From Heliocidaris tuberculata (Eukaryota > Echinodermata > Echinoidea > Camarodonta > Echinometridae), in contig CM046850.1 in assembly GCA_025618425.1 (NCBI GenBank), positions 8,473,749 to 8,537,748 on the forward strand: a stretch of DNA of 64,000 nucleotides, in the 5' to 3' direction. The notes under the pieces were generated by a model. That model saw nothing but the letters and a program-made list of their open reading frames with translations, had not been told where the DNA came from and made no database searches. Positions 48,201 to 63,200 of the stretch are shown in pieces (the first letter of the stretch is position 1; each line of letters starts with the position of its first letter). A program made the position numbers and the translations under genes.

Positions 48201-51200
48201 AATATCTTTGAAAACAATATACATGGTTAGAAATATGTTGAAAAGTTGAAAATAATGCCAATTTTAATGTAAAAACAATGATTTTGTACTTCTCAATATG
48301 TTGTCAATTTAAGGATTTAAATGCTTATTCTCGTTTTTAAAATTCCTGGCATCAAATGCAATATGGTCATGCAACAAAAATGGACAGAGTGTGTGCAGAA
48401 ACTGTTGGTCTTTTACTCATGCATCATATATTTTTTAAAGCTCTGAATCAAAAGTTATTGAATCAAACCACAAAATGTGGTCCATTGTCTTGAAAGGATT
48501 AATCAAGCGACCACCCACTTCCAATAAACAGTGAGTTTGAAAGCCTATTTGTTGTGTCATTATAATATTTGTGATATACAGTTGTACCAATAAAATGAAT
48601 TATCCAACTTACATGACAAGAATCTCTTCTGATTCCTGAGTTTGGTCTTGATTGACCTCTTTGGTTTGTAGCTCCTCCAGCCTGCCATGGAGGGCAGCAT
48701 TCTCTTCTGTGAGGGCAGCATTCTCTTCTGTGAGAGTCTCCAGGACAACTTGCATCTCCCTCACTTGGTCACTCTGTACTACCTGAAACCATATGAAATT
48801 ACAAAGTTTTTAAAAACAAACAAACAATGAACATGGAACATTATTATGAAAGAAAAAAAATTTGAACTGAAGGCCGAGTATGCAGAAGTACAGAACGGGG
48901 AATTGATAGAGATGGAGACTGCTCTGGATTCTGCGAATGAAGAGAATGAGGAAATGAAGGCTCGCTTAGCCGAGATACAGAGTGGGGCAGGCTGGACTGG
49001 ACACTGGGAATGGGAAAAATGAAGAGCTAAAGGCCCGTTTGGCAGAGGTACAGAACGGTGAGCTGAGAGAGATGCAGGCAGCTCTGGACTCTGCGAATGG
49101 AGAGAATGAAGAACTTGAAGGCTCGCTTGGCTGGGGTAGAGAACAGGAAGTTGGTGGAGCTTCAGGCTGCACTAGAAACTGCAAATGCCGAGAATGCAAC
49201 TATAAAAGCAAGGCTGAGCTCTAATAATAATAAGTACTGTCCCTCGCACGCATTAAACGCTCATATTGTTCTTTGAAAAGTCTGTCAAAATTGTCTTTGC
49301 CATCATTCTTGAATAGATGATACATGCCTTGACACAAACAGAAGCCTGGGACACATAAACATAGCTCTCCAAAAGACCCCCCCCCCCCCCAATTTCAAAA
49401 TTTCAGAGCTCATGCATACAAACAGTATACATTTTTAATCCAGACACATTATGACAAAAATTTAGACTGGAGCCCAGGGGGGTGTTTCATAAAGCTGTTC
49501 GTAAAGTTACGCATGACTTTACAAATGACTTAAATATGACAAGCCAAATGGGATGCTCAATCATTTTTAACTGTATCAACTAAAGTTGAACTGTGCAGAT
49601 GTAGATTAACATTCTTATTACAACAAACATTTTGAATGCAAAGTTTATTTCTTGCCATAATTTAATTGAGGTTAGTGGAAATACAGTCACATTTTATAAA
49701 ACATCAGGAAAAACTTTGGGTATCCTATGTGGCACTTCAGATTCAAGTCGAACCCTGAAACCCAAGAAATAGGGACAAATGACAAGGCAGAGGCTGAAAT
49801 CAGGACATTTCTGAGTTTCCTACACATTACTACAGACAAATTTTTGCAAAAAGTGGCTCTTTCTTTTACCAAAAATCAGGATTGTCCCTATTAAATAGGG
49901 ACAGTTGGCAGGTATGCGTTTGTAAAGTCAGGCGTAACTTTACGAACAGCTTTATGAAACACCTCCCTGGATAATGAGTAAATCAACCGATTGGACAATT
50001 TTTTTTTTTTTTTCCCAAATTCTTTCAAATTCAATTACCTCTGTTTGACAAGCCATCTCTCTGCTAAATTCTTCTGGCGTAAAGCTATATACAGCATCTT
50101 CTCCAAAGTGTACGTTGGCCCTTCGACGCTTCGTCTTCCTCGAGTAATTGACATCTAGATCCGGGAAGTCCGTATCACGGAAAGCTTCGCTATCGACATT
50201 CAGGACTTCTGCTTGGAATGCATTTGCATTTTCATCATTGAATTCTGCAGATGAAAGATTGAAACAGTGTTAAAATTTTGTTTACAGGAGCTCACATTGC
50301 ATTGGCTATACAGTGCGTATTAAATAAAAGTACCCACTTTGAAAATATCCTCCAAAATCATAATTTCACAATATCGAGACCATTTTTTCTTGTACAAGTA
50401 TGGGTGAGGGTCTGTTTTATCAGATGACACTATGAGTATAGACGATATTTTATGTTCGAGTGAGCACTGGCTACTTTTGTTAAACTCGCCAAAATTGGTT
50501 TGCGCAAAAATGCCTCAGTCTTAATTTGATCAAAGTGCGTATCGGGCAGTAACTACATTTTCTCTGTTAACCATCAATAATTGATTTGAACCATCATTTA
50601 ATCGTTGAACCTATACCAAGCAGTGCACACCCATAGTGGCGTATCCAGAAATGGATAAGGGGGAAGGGGGCGGGATGCTCCCAAGACAGGGGATAAATGC
50701 ATTTGGACAGCTCCGTTCCTGCACAAGCATACCGAGCATAGCATTTTGTACTGGGGTTTTTTTTCCTTGGCCTTCAAGAAGGAGCTACACCAGCAAGTGA
50801 GATTTTATTACAGTGATTTCTACGTATTTTATAATTTTTTTTTTATCAGAGATCTTTTTGAGCTTTCCAGAGCTAAATCACCCGTAACTTAACCTGTGCA
50901 TATTTTTCTCAGATTAAAAGGAATCAAAAATTCCATCCCTACAGGCATGACTGAAAAAAAATGTAATTATTTTTTTTTCAATTCAACAGGTTTTATAAAA
51001 TCAAAATCATTATTGATACCATGCATATATTAATAATCATCCCATTATCAATTCTACCCACTCATCCATATTTAATAATAGCAATGCACAGCAATTACTG
51101 TATAAGCCATAAATTTCGCGACCATAAATTTTCGCGAATAGGACTAACCGGACTATTTCACGAGTGGTTGAATTCGCGGTCGGAAAATTCTCAAACCTAC

Positions 51201-54200
51201 AAACAGCGGTGATGATGTACTTTTGCAAAGCGAAGTGGTGAATTTCTGACCAGGAGACAACAAATTCATCCGACTTCTTATGTTGGCAATATTTTGGCGT
51301 GTTGTTAAATTTGCAACCCACTCGCGATTCACGAAATTCGCGAAAATAAAACCCCCGCGAAATATATGGCGTATACAGTATTCACCAAATCATAAATGAA
51401 AAGAAGAACATGGAAAGGTTTTGGGTTAGTAGTTGCACAACAAATATCATACATATGACACGAATACTGAAACAAGCAACTTTGCATGCAGATTACAGTA
51501 CAAGCTTTGTATTTCAATCCTGTTGCCCTTTATGGCAGTCTATTAGCCAAGAATAATAGTACTACAAGTATTATATCCTTTTCCCATCCATACCCAACAG
51601 AGATATCATCTTACATGCAAATTCAGCCTAAAGATTCATTCAGACATGACAAGGCTGTTTCCAGTGTGGAAAAACCATCAGGGTTTTTACCTGTGCATAA
51701 CACCATATATGAGGGGGGGGGGGGGGGGGGGGTTGTTTCATCAAGTGTTCTGGGGGTGTTTTTAGCTCTCAGCCAATCAGATGCAAGGATTTCAGTAGCT
51801 TATGACAGCAAATTTTGCAACTGTCATTGATAAGTTTTATGAAACTGGGCCCAGATAAAAAATATGTTAAAGGCGACAAGGGTAATATAAATGTAATAAA
51901 TGTGTCAGTGCACACTTTCAACCTCCAAAATTTCTTTGGTCTTCTCAAATCACCCCCTTGGGATACTGCCAAGATAAATTTCTTTCAATTCTACTAAGCA
52001 AAAGGCAAACAATTTTATGCCAAGGTGAAACGACTAACAAAGAATTTTACAAGATAAATGTATTGCGGATCGCAATTCTGTGATACAACTCGCTGTTCAC
52101 AAATACATGGCTTTGTTGTGCACAGCTTTTTTTTTTCCACCTACATTTTCATTTAAACATAAAAATCTGGTTGTGGCATTTTTTTTAAAGGCTAACTGTG
52201 TCATGTCGGGAAGAGGGTGCTTAACAAGAAAGGAAATCATCTGGGGGGGGGGGGGGTGCAGACTACAAGTGTGCTAAATTACAATTCAACACACACTCTA
52301 TTTTCAAAAACGAAAACAGGCTAAATACTACAGAATCCAGAAGCAGAGAAGAATACATTTTTTTAAAAGAAGAGTTACCACAACATATTGTCATTTGAGA
52401 GCCGGAAAGGGGTTCACAGTTACCGTTTTCATGAAGTGGCCGCGTAGCAGTGTTCGTTAAAACGACTCGTATATATATATATATATATGGAATTTGCATA
52501 TTTTTGTTTTCTCGACCAGTCCCCACAGTTTGTAATAACATTCCATCTTGATTATCAGCTACTCATCAGTTACTAATCAGCTGATTATTATCATTAAGTA
52601 TTTATCGTAAACAGAAGTATCTGGGCAGAATCGTAAAATTCTGTACTATGTCGTTATCAAAAGAAATCCTGGAAGATCTTTGTGTAACCCTTGAAATCGC
52701 AATTTGAATAACATTAACTTTTAAAATGTGCTTTTATCGAAATATACTTTTAGTCACTATGTGAAAACAGTAACGACTTGTATTGTTTTGTACAGAATTA
52801 TTATCCTTCTGGCTCTTTATAGACAATATACTCCTTAGAGACAAGATGATAGAAAACACTGATTACAGCATTCACAAATGAAAAGTAACTACAATACAGC
52901 AAGCACAACACACATACACTCTTTCTTGTACCATAAAATATAGCTTACCATAAAGACAAAATGAAGTTACTCATGACACATGAAAGCGATGTTTCAAATA
53001 AGGAGATAAAATGATTGTGATAATTAAAAGAAGACTGTAAATAAATGCAGAAAATCAAAAGGGTGTAAAATCTATGATAAATGATATGAATTAAAAACAT
53101 ATAACTTCACATGATAACAGCTAGATATTCAATAGATCACTGACAGTACTACTTTTACAATTGACAGGTTTTATGATATGTGGTTACCACCCAAAGATGA
53201 TGATGATGTCCCAGAATTTTCTCCAATTCTCCTTTTCTCTTTGATATGCGTGAGATTAGTATGAATACGTGTGAATACCCGAGCGGTGTCAAATTCCAAG
53301 TGACAACCCACAATCACATGTCCTTATATTAACAGTGTTCTGGCTTTCTGCTTAATGATGTTCCAAAGACCATAAAATGTCCAATGAACCATGTTTTGAA
53401 AATAATTCTGAACTGAATTAAGTGAGTGAATAACAGATTAACAGAAAAGGCACAGGAGGTTGCTAAGTCAGTCAGAAGAATTTTTTTCTTTAATTTGGAA
53501 GACAAAAATATGCTAAATTATCTTGAGGTACATATTATTCTGTTACAAACTTTCTTTGGATCAAGAAGACTTTTAAGTGCACGGTACAGTATCATTACTT
53601 CTTTTTATATGGTACAGAGAGTCCGTCTCAAGACCCTGAAATAGCATTCAGCTTTAACCTAGATTACAATGGATGATGAATCGCGCTTACCACTGCTGCT
53701 GACGCTGCTCACTGATTCACTTGAGATAGAAGTTCGGGGATCCACTTCCGATATGTCTTGAAGGGATGTCAAAGAAGCATCGGAGACCTCTGAGACAGGG
53801 CTTTTCTGAGTCTTCAGCATGGCAGGGCGTGGTAGTATAAGGGGTTGCAACTGCATGCCTGGGCACCATGTCTCACGCCGGGGCTGCCAAAGAGGAAGAA
53901 GAATGGAGGGAGTACATTCAAGTTAAAGGGGAGTTGGCATATTCAGTGGAGCGTTAGCCTGTCAAACTAAAGATTGTGGGTTCAAAACAAACCCAGGAAG
54001 ATGACTGCAGCCTTCATTGCGCGTTGAAATGCGCCTCCCCTGTTCCACAGAAGCTGGTTTAGGTTACAGCGGAAAACACTCCATTCCTCGGAGAGAACAT
54101 TAGTTGAAGGTCCCGTGTGTAGCAGAAGAATTGAATTGAATGTAACTTGTCAATATATTTTACCTAACATGTAATAGTATATTACATACAGTTGTAATTC

Positions 54201-57200
54201 AAAACAATTTTCAACCTCTGCTGATTCACCATATTTTGGACAATTGTTATAAAAGACCTTTCACGAGTGAAACTTCAACTTAAAGTGTTTTGTTTCATAG
54301 ATGAACTGGGCATGAATTATCTTATATGGATATAAACTTCACAATGAAGATAATTTTTTGTTTCTTGAAGAAAAACAAACATCTTCATAGCACAGACACA
54401 TTGTTCCACACTGAAATTCTTTGGTGGGAATTGCCACCCATGGCCTGGAAGGGGGTTTAGATCTGTAGCCATGTGTCACTGACCTTTCTCTTGAGTTGCT
54501 TCTTGGGGGTTCCCCCACCCTTGGAGACGACCACCATGTTGTTGAAATAGTCCATCTTTTCCTGCATCTCTTTCATCACCTCTTTCTTCATCCTCTCCCT
54601 CTCTTGACTCAAGAGGGCCTCCTTCTCCCCATCAGTCAGTGCCGATGGAGCCTGGGACTATGATTGGGCAAAAGAATCCACAAATAAACAGTGACAAGAA
54701 CAATATATATGATATTCAGATATTCAGTGCATAACACCCTGTGTGCTCATACCAAGTGTGAGGGATTTCAGAACAAAATTGGCAAGGGTGAATTCTCCCT
54801 GACATGGATACCAACAAGGCTAAGAAATTTGTCAATCTATTCACGTACTTTCAACCTTCAAAATTTTTTGGGTCCTCCTAAATCACCTACCTGGGATGGC
54901 GTAAGGCCGTATTTCACTAAATTTGGCGCAACACGCACACATCAGTGCATATTTCAACTTCCAGAATTGCTTTGTTCTTTTCAAATCATCCCTCTGGGAT
55001 GCCACAAAGCCAGGTTACTTTCAATTTGGACCAAGGGTAAACAATTTTCTGCCGAGAAGCCTGGGGTGGTATTCTGAAAATTGTTGTAACTTTTGTTGTA
55101 TCTTCCGGAGATAATACCTTGCTAATATTGTTGTAAGTTGGTGTTCTGAAAACTGTGTCAAGGAGATATTTATTATCTCTCTAAGGACCGCCTTTATATT
55201 ATCTTTGACACGCCCATTTTTTGACATTTTACCAATCAAGATGGATATTATATACGTAGGTTAACCAATAGGATCACCCCTTATGTCAAACATAAGGATG
55301 GACTTTGCGCGTACATCAATTTCGGGCGTAGTCATTAAATTACGCGTTTTATAATGTGCCTTGCACTATTGGACTTCAATTAATTAACATATTGGCCCAC
55401 CCTCTTTTGCTTGAACCAAGTCATATATTGATGTAAAATCATTGAATTCCACCTGTAATTTCTTCAAAATGTCTTCTCTATGAGATCTTGAATCACTCAC
55501 AGTCTCCATCTTGCTATTCGAGCATGTACTGTCTGATTCTGAGCTAGAAAAATTGCCAAGATCATGAGATACAGTTTTGTTGTAATTACCATGGAAGATA
55601 AGATACAACAAAAGATAAAATAATTTTCAGAATACCAATTATCTCATGATATTATCTTCAGCGCACATATGAAAATTAGAATCATGCGCAGAGTAAACAA
55701 AGATACAACAAAAGTTACAACAAAAGTTACAACAATTTTCAGGATACCAATTTTATCTTCAGTGTGGAGATACAACAATATCAGAAATAAAACAGTTTTC
55801 AGAATACCACCCCTGGTCTTACCCCTTCTAATTTCTTCTTGAGACTCTGGATCTCTTTCTTCATTCTCTGCATGAGAGCTTCATCTGATAATATCTCATT
55901 CATCACAGGTTTGTTCTTGATTGTCTTTGCTCGGGTTGCAAACTAGAGAGAAAAATTGGAAATAAAAAAATATTTTTAAAAATATAAAGAAATATAAAAA
56001 TATCAAAGATAAAAAATTCATTCATCTTTTTTGGATACATCATGAGTGTAAAACATAGCACTTAAAAAAACTTGTTAAAAATTTAAGAAATCGTCCAGGA
56101 ATTTGAGATTTGTTTAAACTATTCATACATCACGAATGAATAAGACAAATATTTTGTGTTATAGCTGATGTACTCAACTGTGCGTACATGTCACGGATTG
56201 TTTCTGAAATTATAATTATTAATAATATAATACTAATACAACACACTAACATTGCACCAAATATTTAATAAAACTAGTTAAAGGCAAATTTTGAAGCTGG
56301 GAAGAACACGAAGGAGAAAATTTACAGGTAAAAATCTCTCTGCCTTAATAAACCTCAATGTTTATTTTGTTTTTTTCAAAAAGGAATAAATCAACTGCTC
56401 GCATTTGACTCACTTGAAGGGTGGATTGGGTCTGTTCAAAAGATGCTGCTGTGATGGTGCAGATGATGGCCGTCTTGGCATTGCCTCCCAACGATGAGGA
56501 GAGGATCCTGGTAAGCTTCGAGTCTCGGAAGGGAACAAACTCAGCTCCGGAAGCCAGGCGATTGATGACCGTCCCGAGCACAAAGAGAGACTGGTTGATG
56601 TTGCAGGCTTCCTTGAATCTGGCACCCTCTGCCTTAGTTTCGTTCGCACGTTCTGAGCCAGCAAGGTCAACCAAGTTCTGAGAGTAATGATAAAGAAAAA
56701 AAAAAAATTAATTGATAACTACCACACAATGTATCTTCAATACATTTACAAGTACAGAACAATAGCACAACCATTACAGCTAATGACTTACTCTCTTATT
56801 ACACAAATGCAAATATTTTGTATTGTATTTGTTAATTGTCATAAAGAGTCAACGAACAAGATTTGAAGTTCAGGGCCCCGTTGCATAAAACTTTTAATAA
56901 AACCGTTAATGGTAACTCTGCTATCAATGGTAACTACCATGGTAACATCACTCAACAGCCAATCAAAATCAAGGTTTCCATGGGAGTTACCACTGATGGT
57001 AAAGTTACCGTTAATTGTAAGTTTTATGCAACGGGGCTCTGAACCTAAAACCCTCAAGTGTATTGTCAAGTACAGGGCCCCTTGAAGGTACAGTATCATA
57101 AATGAAACAAATTCTTTCAAATCTTCCACAATCATATAATCAGAGTTATCAAACATTTCAGATGTCATGGTATACTAATTCATAATGTCTGATGGATGGG

Positions 57201-60200
57201 TTGTGGGGGGGGGGGGGGAAGAAGAAAAGGTTCAACACTGCTGATGAGAACTTACCAGGTGAGCGACCTTGACTGCACCTTCACCTTCTTGTCTCCTTCC
57301 TCTTGACTCGATAATCTGAAGAAAAATATTGGGGAGTCAAATGTACTTCTCTTAACTCTTACTTAAATACTGTTTGTAGAATTCTTCATTCGGCATAAGG
57401 ATCATACAGTTATATTACCTAAAGTCTTATTTATGCATCTTTTAAACCAAAATCATGACAGTGCCACCTTACGATGTATGTACCATCATGCCAGAAGGAA
57501 AGTTTTTTTCTTTATATTTTTGTGCTTTCTGTTGATCAAATCAATATTACTGCATTCTTGATACTTAGGGTTGCAGATATTAACATCAGTATTTTGGTAT
57601 AAAACATAAAGATGCACAACAACAACAAAAATTTCCACTAAATCCATGACTTTGACCAACTCTATGTATCACCTTTAACCATCTAACTATAGACAGCTAC
57701 AGACAGCTTACCATACAGAATATAGTGTGGGAGCGACTGCTATGTTCGTTCATATTGGTCCTCCCAACATGGCGTCTGGCATCTCCTTTCCTCATGAGGT
57801 TCAGAATCTGGCTAGAGCTTGTACACACTTCCTCTGTTAGATTACTCACATAGACCCGCTCCTAATTTCATTAGAAACAAAGAAAAGAAAAGGAAAAAAA
57901 AACCTCACCTCAGAAACAGCAGGTCATTCAGTTATTTAACCCTTACTGTCCTAGACAAATTTCGCCGGGCATTTCGAACCACTGCATTTCATTGCACACA
58001 ACTTTCTGACTTTTTTCTTTCAAGTCTTGCTCATCTTTTGATACCAAGTTTACAAAAATCGGTCATACTGGTACCGAGGAACGTGACCTATCATGACTTA
58101 ATGTCAGCCCGAAAACAGAGAATTGCATTTCATCATGTTCCTCCTTTATCACCTGTAATTTCTTCTTTAAGCTGTAATTATCATTTTCTAACTAAATATT
58201 GGTTCAGATAACACTCTGAAACAGCAGACTTAAAAAATTTTAAAAGTTAAGATTGAAAAACAAAGAAATACATAAGAAATTCGTAAAAAAACAAGAGAAA
58301 ACGTAAGAATGGAAATCATGTTGGAAATCATGTCATGTTGCAGCCGTGATCTGAGGGTCAGAGAGGAGCTTGAAATAGCCCAATACAGTAAGGGTTAAAG
58401 GCTACCAGTCACCAAAAAGTAATGTGTGAATCATTCACTTCAAAGAAATAATATCAAACCCTACACTTAATTCTTTGGCTTGCTCTGGAAAAATCCATGG
58501 CAGCGTCTTTAGAAACCGTCATAAGTACAAAGTCACCAAAATCCATGTGAAATGTCTGTTATACACAAGTTTCAATGGGACGTCTTCAAACCCATGATGG
58601 ATTCATGAAATGCTGCCAGATGATCAACTGAGCACTACTTCTATTTGGTCTTTAATGAAATTTGCTAAATATTTGTTTGTATATAAAAATAACAACTGGC
58701 AGCAAAGGTTGTACTTGTAGGAATAAGCATAGACTGACAGATACATACAAATCATCATACATTATTACATGTACTACTATTATGAAAAATTACACAATGT
58801 ACTGTGCTTTAAATATTCATAACTAAAACAATACAAATGCTCAAATTGTTTGGTATACAAGTATAATTTTTATAACAAAATCATAATAATAATTTTATTT
58901 TCTATAACAGATTACATGTAGGCTGAAAAGTGTAAGGAAAGAAGATACATAAAAGATACAGTGAGAGGGAATGAGAAAGAGGGAGAGCTAGAGGAAAAGA
59001 GAGATTGATAAATATCAATAAAATTACAGGAAACAGGAATTCCTTACCCCATTCTCTCTGATGCTCAGCTGTTTTTTCTCATCAGATAAGAGGTCTGTAA
59101 TTCCTTCATTGTAAAGCTCTGCATAGCTCACTCGAAGCAAAAACTCTCTGTCTGGAGTCTATGTAAGAAGACGATGTTAGAGAAATTTTTAAAAAATATT
59201 AGGATGTCAGTACTGGGCCCTGTTTAATAAAACTTATTATGAATTTTAAACAAGGTGCAATAACTGTTATAAGCTAGTGAAATCCTTGCATCTGATTGGC
59301 TGAGAGCAATTTTGTCTTAGAAATGTGGCAGTTGTTACTGATAACAAGTTTTATGAAACGAGGCCCTGGTTGGGCAACTGCATTATGAAAGAAACTGTCT
59401 ACAAGTTGTTTTGAATAGTTAATGAATGGGAATTATTGTGTATCATGATGTTGTGGAATTATCAATATTTAAACATAATGACTAAATTTTGCATAAAAAT
59501 CACAATTAAAATGAAAAGCACTGAACAAAGATCTGGATAGACGGGACTGCAAAAACATGTGTATCCAAATTTAGTCCAAAACTTCAAGTTTTCCACTCAT
59601 ATTTGAAATATGACTGCATTTCAAGAGCACGTGACGATGTAGACCTAAAAAAAATCAGTCTATTTCGTTCAAGGATATGCTCCGCTGAGACTACGTCTGG
59701 CTTCCCGGAATCCCTCTCCTACATAGACTGAAGTCTGCCCCAGCCACTCCCGTTGGGGTCCTTCATTTTGTGCTTCCCTACGGTGCTACAAATATTCTGT
59801 GCATCGCGGCGGAGCTATACACTCTTGTGCATTACTTTTCCTTTGGCTAAAGTCCGATGAAAATATCACAAATACCACATCACATAAAATCACCTACTCT
59901 ACTCATACTTCCATGGAAATCAATAAACTTGCAATAGGAGTGATAATTTATACGTTTTCAATATTTCTTTCGAAAAATAATGCAATAGAATATCACGAAC
60001 GATCTTTTCTCAGTGCTGGTTTCTCGACTTTTTTATTTTGAATAAAGTGTTGGGGTGAGGTACCTCACACTTTTTGCCCAGTGCTAGGACTAGTGCTAAA
60101 GGCAGGCGGAGAGTTGCTCGACTACGGTGACTACGGAAGGCTTCCGTCCGCCTTGGAGGAGAGCCTCAAAAGTTTTTTAAATGTTATAAAACTCCTCCAA

Positions 60201-63200
60201 ACAGATGGATTTTTCTGTCTAGTGACAATGCTACTATGATATTCTTCCATGTGGGAATGACAAGAAAGAGAAAAACTCACAAAGTACTGTTTACCTCAAC
60301 CAGGGGAAGCGTTTCATGAAGAGTCTTGCCGTATTTTGTTATTACGGCTAAACATTGATTACGGAAATAAAAACAAATAAACAAACAAACAAGTGATTTT
60401 CACTGACAACTGTTATAAGCTTCTGAAATCCATGCATCTGATTGGCTGAGAGCAAATTTGTCAGTGAAAATCACTGACAAGACTCTTCATGAAATGCTCC
60501 CCAGAACTCAACCTTCAGTAAACATGAAGCACTTACGTTTTCAATGGTCTCAAACACTTCATTGACTGTACTGGGGATGATACCAGGTGACAGACGAGAG
60601 CCTTGCATGGTAAATGTTTTGCCACTGCTGGTTTGCCCATAAGCAAATATTGTTCCTATAAATGAATAAAGAGACATAATTGAAAACATATTATACTCCT
60701 CGTGTGTGCACATGAAAATAATCTTTAGAGGCTGTTCAAATCATTGGAAATATCTGTTTCAAATGGTAAAACAATAAATCTGATCAGTTCCAATGGATTT
60801 TGGCTTTTTGTAAATCCCAATAGTGCCGTAGCACTGAACCAGAGCCGGCCTCAAACTTGCCAGACTGAAGGTTTTGAGCCAAGCCAGACACGAACGAGAC
60901 TTAAACTGAAATCAAGTCCACCCAGTAACGGAGGTCCGGTAGAAAATAGCTGTGTAAAAGCTCACTTTTTGTCATATTCTATCACTCAGAAAGTGTATTT
61001 TTCTAATATATTTGTCTATATGTACATGTCTGCCTAGAGTTTATTGTAATATGTGTCACAAAGCTCTCTATGGAAAGAACAAATGGTGTCAAAATTTAAC
61101 TGCTTTCCTCAACAAGTTACTGGACCGGTCCAGAACCCAATAAGCATTTTTAGAAGTTAATGAACCAGAGCGGATCAGGATTTTGGTTGATTTGGGTTGC
61201 CAGCTACAGCCCTACCCAAGAGACAGCTTTTAAAGACAGCTTCAGATATCATAGGCAAGAATTTGTTTACCCTCGGTCCCAGGTTTTTTTTAATAGGAAA
61301 ACCAAAGCCATTTTGCAGGTTGGAAATATGCATTAACATATTCATTAACCTTATCGGTGCCCTCACTGGGAAGATTTTACCCATGGTATTTTTTCCTTTT
61401 CTGGAGTTCCACATTCTTGGCCTGTGCTCACAAAGAGTATTATGGATTGGCAAGAACCATAATATACACAGAAAGTTAGATTACCGTCATATCCATCCAT
61501 GGCAGAAACGATGATTGGCTTGGCAATTTCTTCATAAACATCAGCTGTGGTCTCGATTTCATCAAATACACGATCTTGATGAGGTAAAAATGATATAGGG
61601 ATCAATAAAATATATACAGCGTGTTATAAAAATTAAAGTAAGAAAATCAAGAATTGTTAATGAAAACTCTCTGTTAATAATAATCATATTTTCTTTACTC
61701 AAAGGGACCAATACTTATTCAACATCTTAGAAATAAAAGAAAATAGCAATTATGCTGAAAGAGAACATATAAGAAACTATGTTTGTGCTTCCTGATTTTA
61801 AGACAGACTGGAACTTGCCTTGATAAACAGATATTGCCAATTGTCTAACCTGTCACATCTGACCATGAGCCCATGACATAAAAACATAAACTTTCAAATT
61901 TGGGTACCAAGACAAAGGAAATTGGAGAAATAAACATTACACCAAATTATTTAGAGGCATTCAATGAAACTGAAAGCAAGAGAGGTAATGCTGATTGCAC
62001 ATTGCTAAGATAATTAACCCTTTCATAACAGGAATTATTTAAAGGCTAAATTGGTCACATTTCATTTTTCAAATTGGCAACAATAATATTTTTTCTTTTA
62101 GTGCTACATAGTTCTAACAAAATGCAATGTCTTTGAAAACAATATACGTCATTAGAAACTTAGTCGAAAAGTTGAAAAAATTGCCAATTTTGATAAAAAA
62201 TAGTGATTTTGAACCTCTCAATGTGTTGCCAATTTAAGGATTATGAAGCTTATTCTCCTTTTTGAAATTCCTGGCATCAAATGCAATATGGTCATGCAAC
62301 AAAAATGGACACAATGTGTGTAGAAATTTTTGCTTTTTCTACTCCTGCATCTGGTTATTTTTTAGAGCCTCTGAATCAAAAGTTATTGAGCCAAACCACA
62401 AAATGTGGTCAGTTGTCTTGAAAGAGTTAAGTGTAATAACTTATATGTTACAAATAATAAAACATTCAGTTGTATACTGTCAAACCAAAAACTTTCACAA
62501 ATAGTTAAGCTCTTGTAGAAGCTTTTTCAATGAAAAAATATTTGCGGATTGCAACAACTTAACGTTGGTCATATTACGATTTTAATTTAATTTTGCAACA
62601 TGAAACTTCGCGAATCTCACGCCAAAGTCTTTTGTTTAACAATACAGACTTAACCCACACTTTCAAGCAATGACTATTTACCAAATGTATAGGGCTTGCC
62701 GATGGACTTCCCTCGGGCATCATATTGCTGCACATTCTTGCCCTCTGCTTTCCAGTGATGGTGTGCATCACTCTCACTCTCTCTGATGATGGTATAATAA
62801 AATCAATTCATTAAGTTGGCAACAAATACAAATTCACAAGAAAAGAAGTTAAAGGTAAAAAATCTAAATTCAGTTGAGTGAATGTAAATTAAAACAGGGG
62901 GAAAAGACAGCATTTAAAAAGTTGATGTCCCCTAACAAAATGACACAATCTGATTATCAACAAATTTGGAAACTTGGCATCATTGCAAGTAGGCCCAATT
63001 GCAAGCATTTTGCTGGGTGTCCAAAAAACACTTTCATGGTGCATTTTTTCTTTTCATTAGTTTGCAAAGGTGTCTCATTTTTTTTGAAAGTCATACAAAT
63101 TGGCATCTCATGAAATAACATTTAAATAATTCTTTACTTTTTGAAAAATAAATAGCAATAAATTGGTGTGTATTAATAATGGCAAAAAATTTAATACAGC

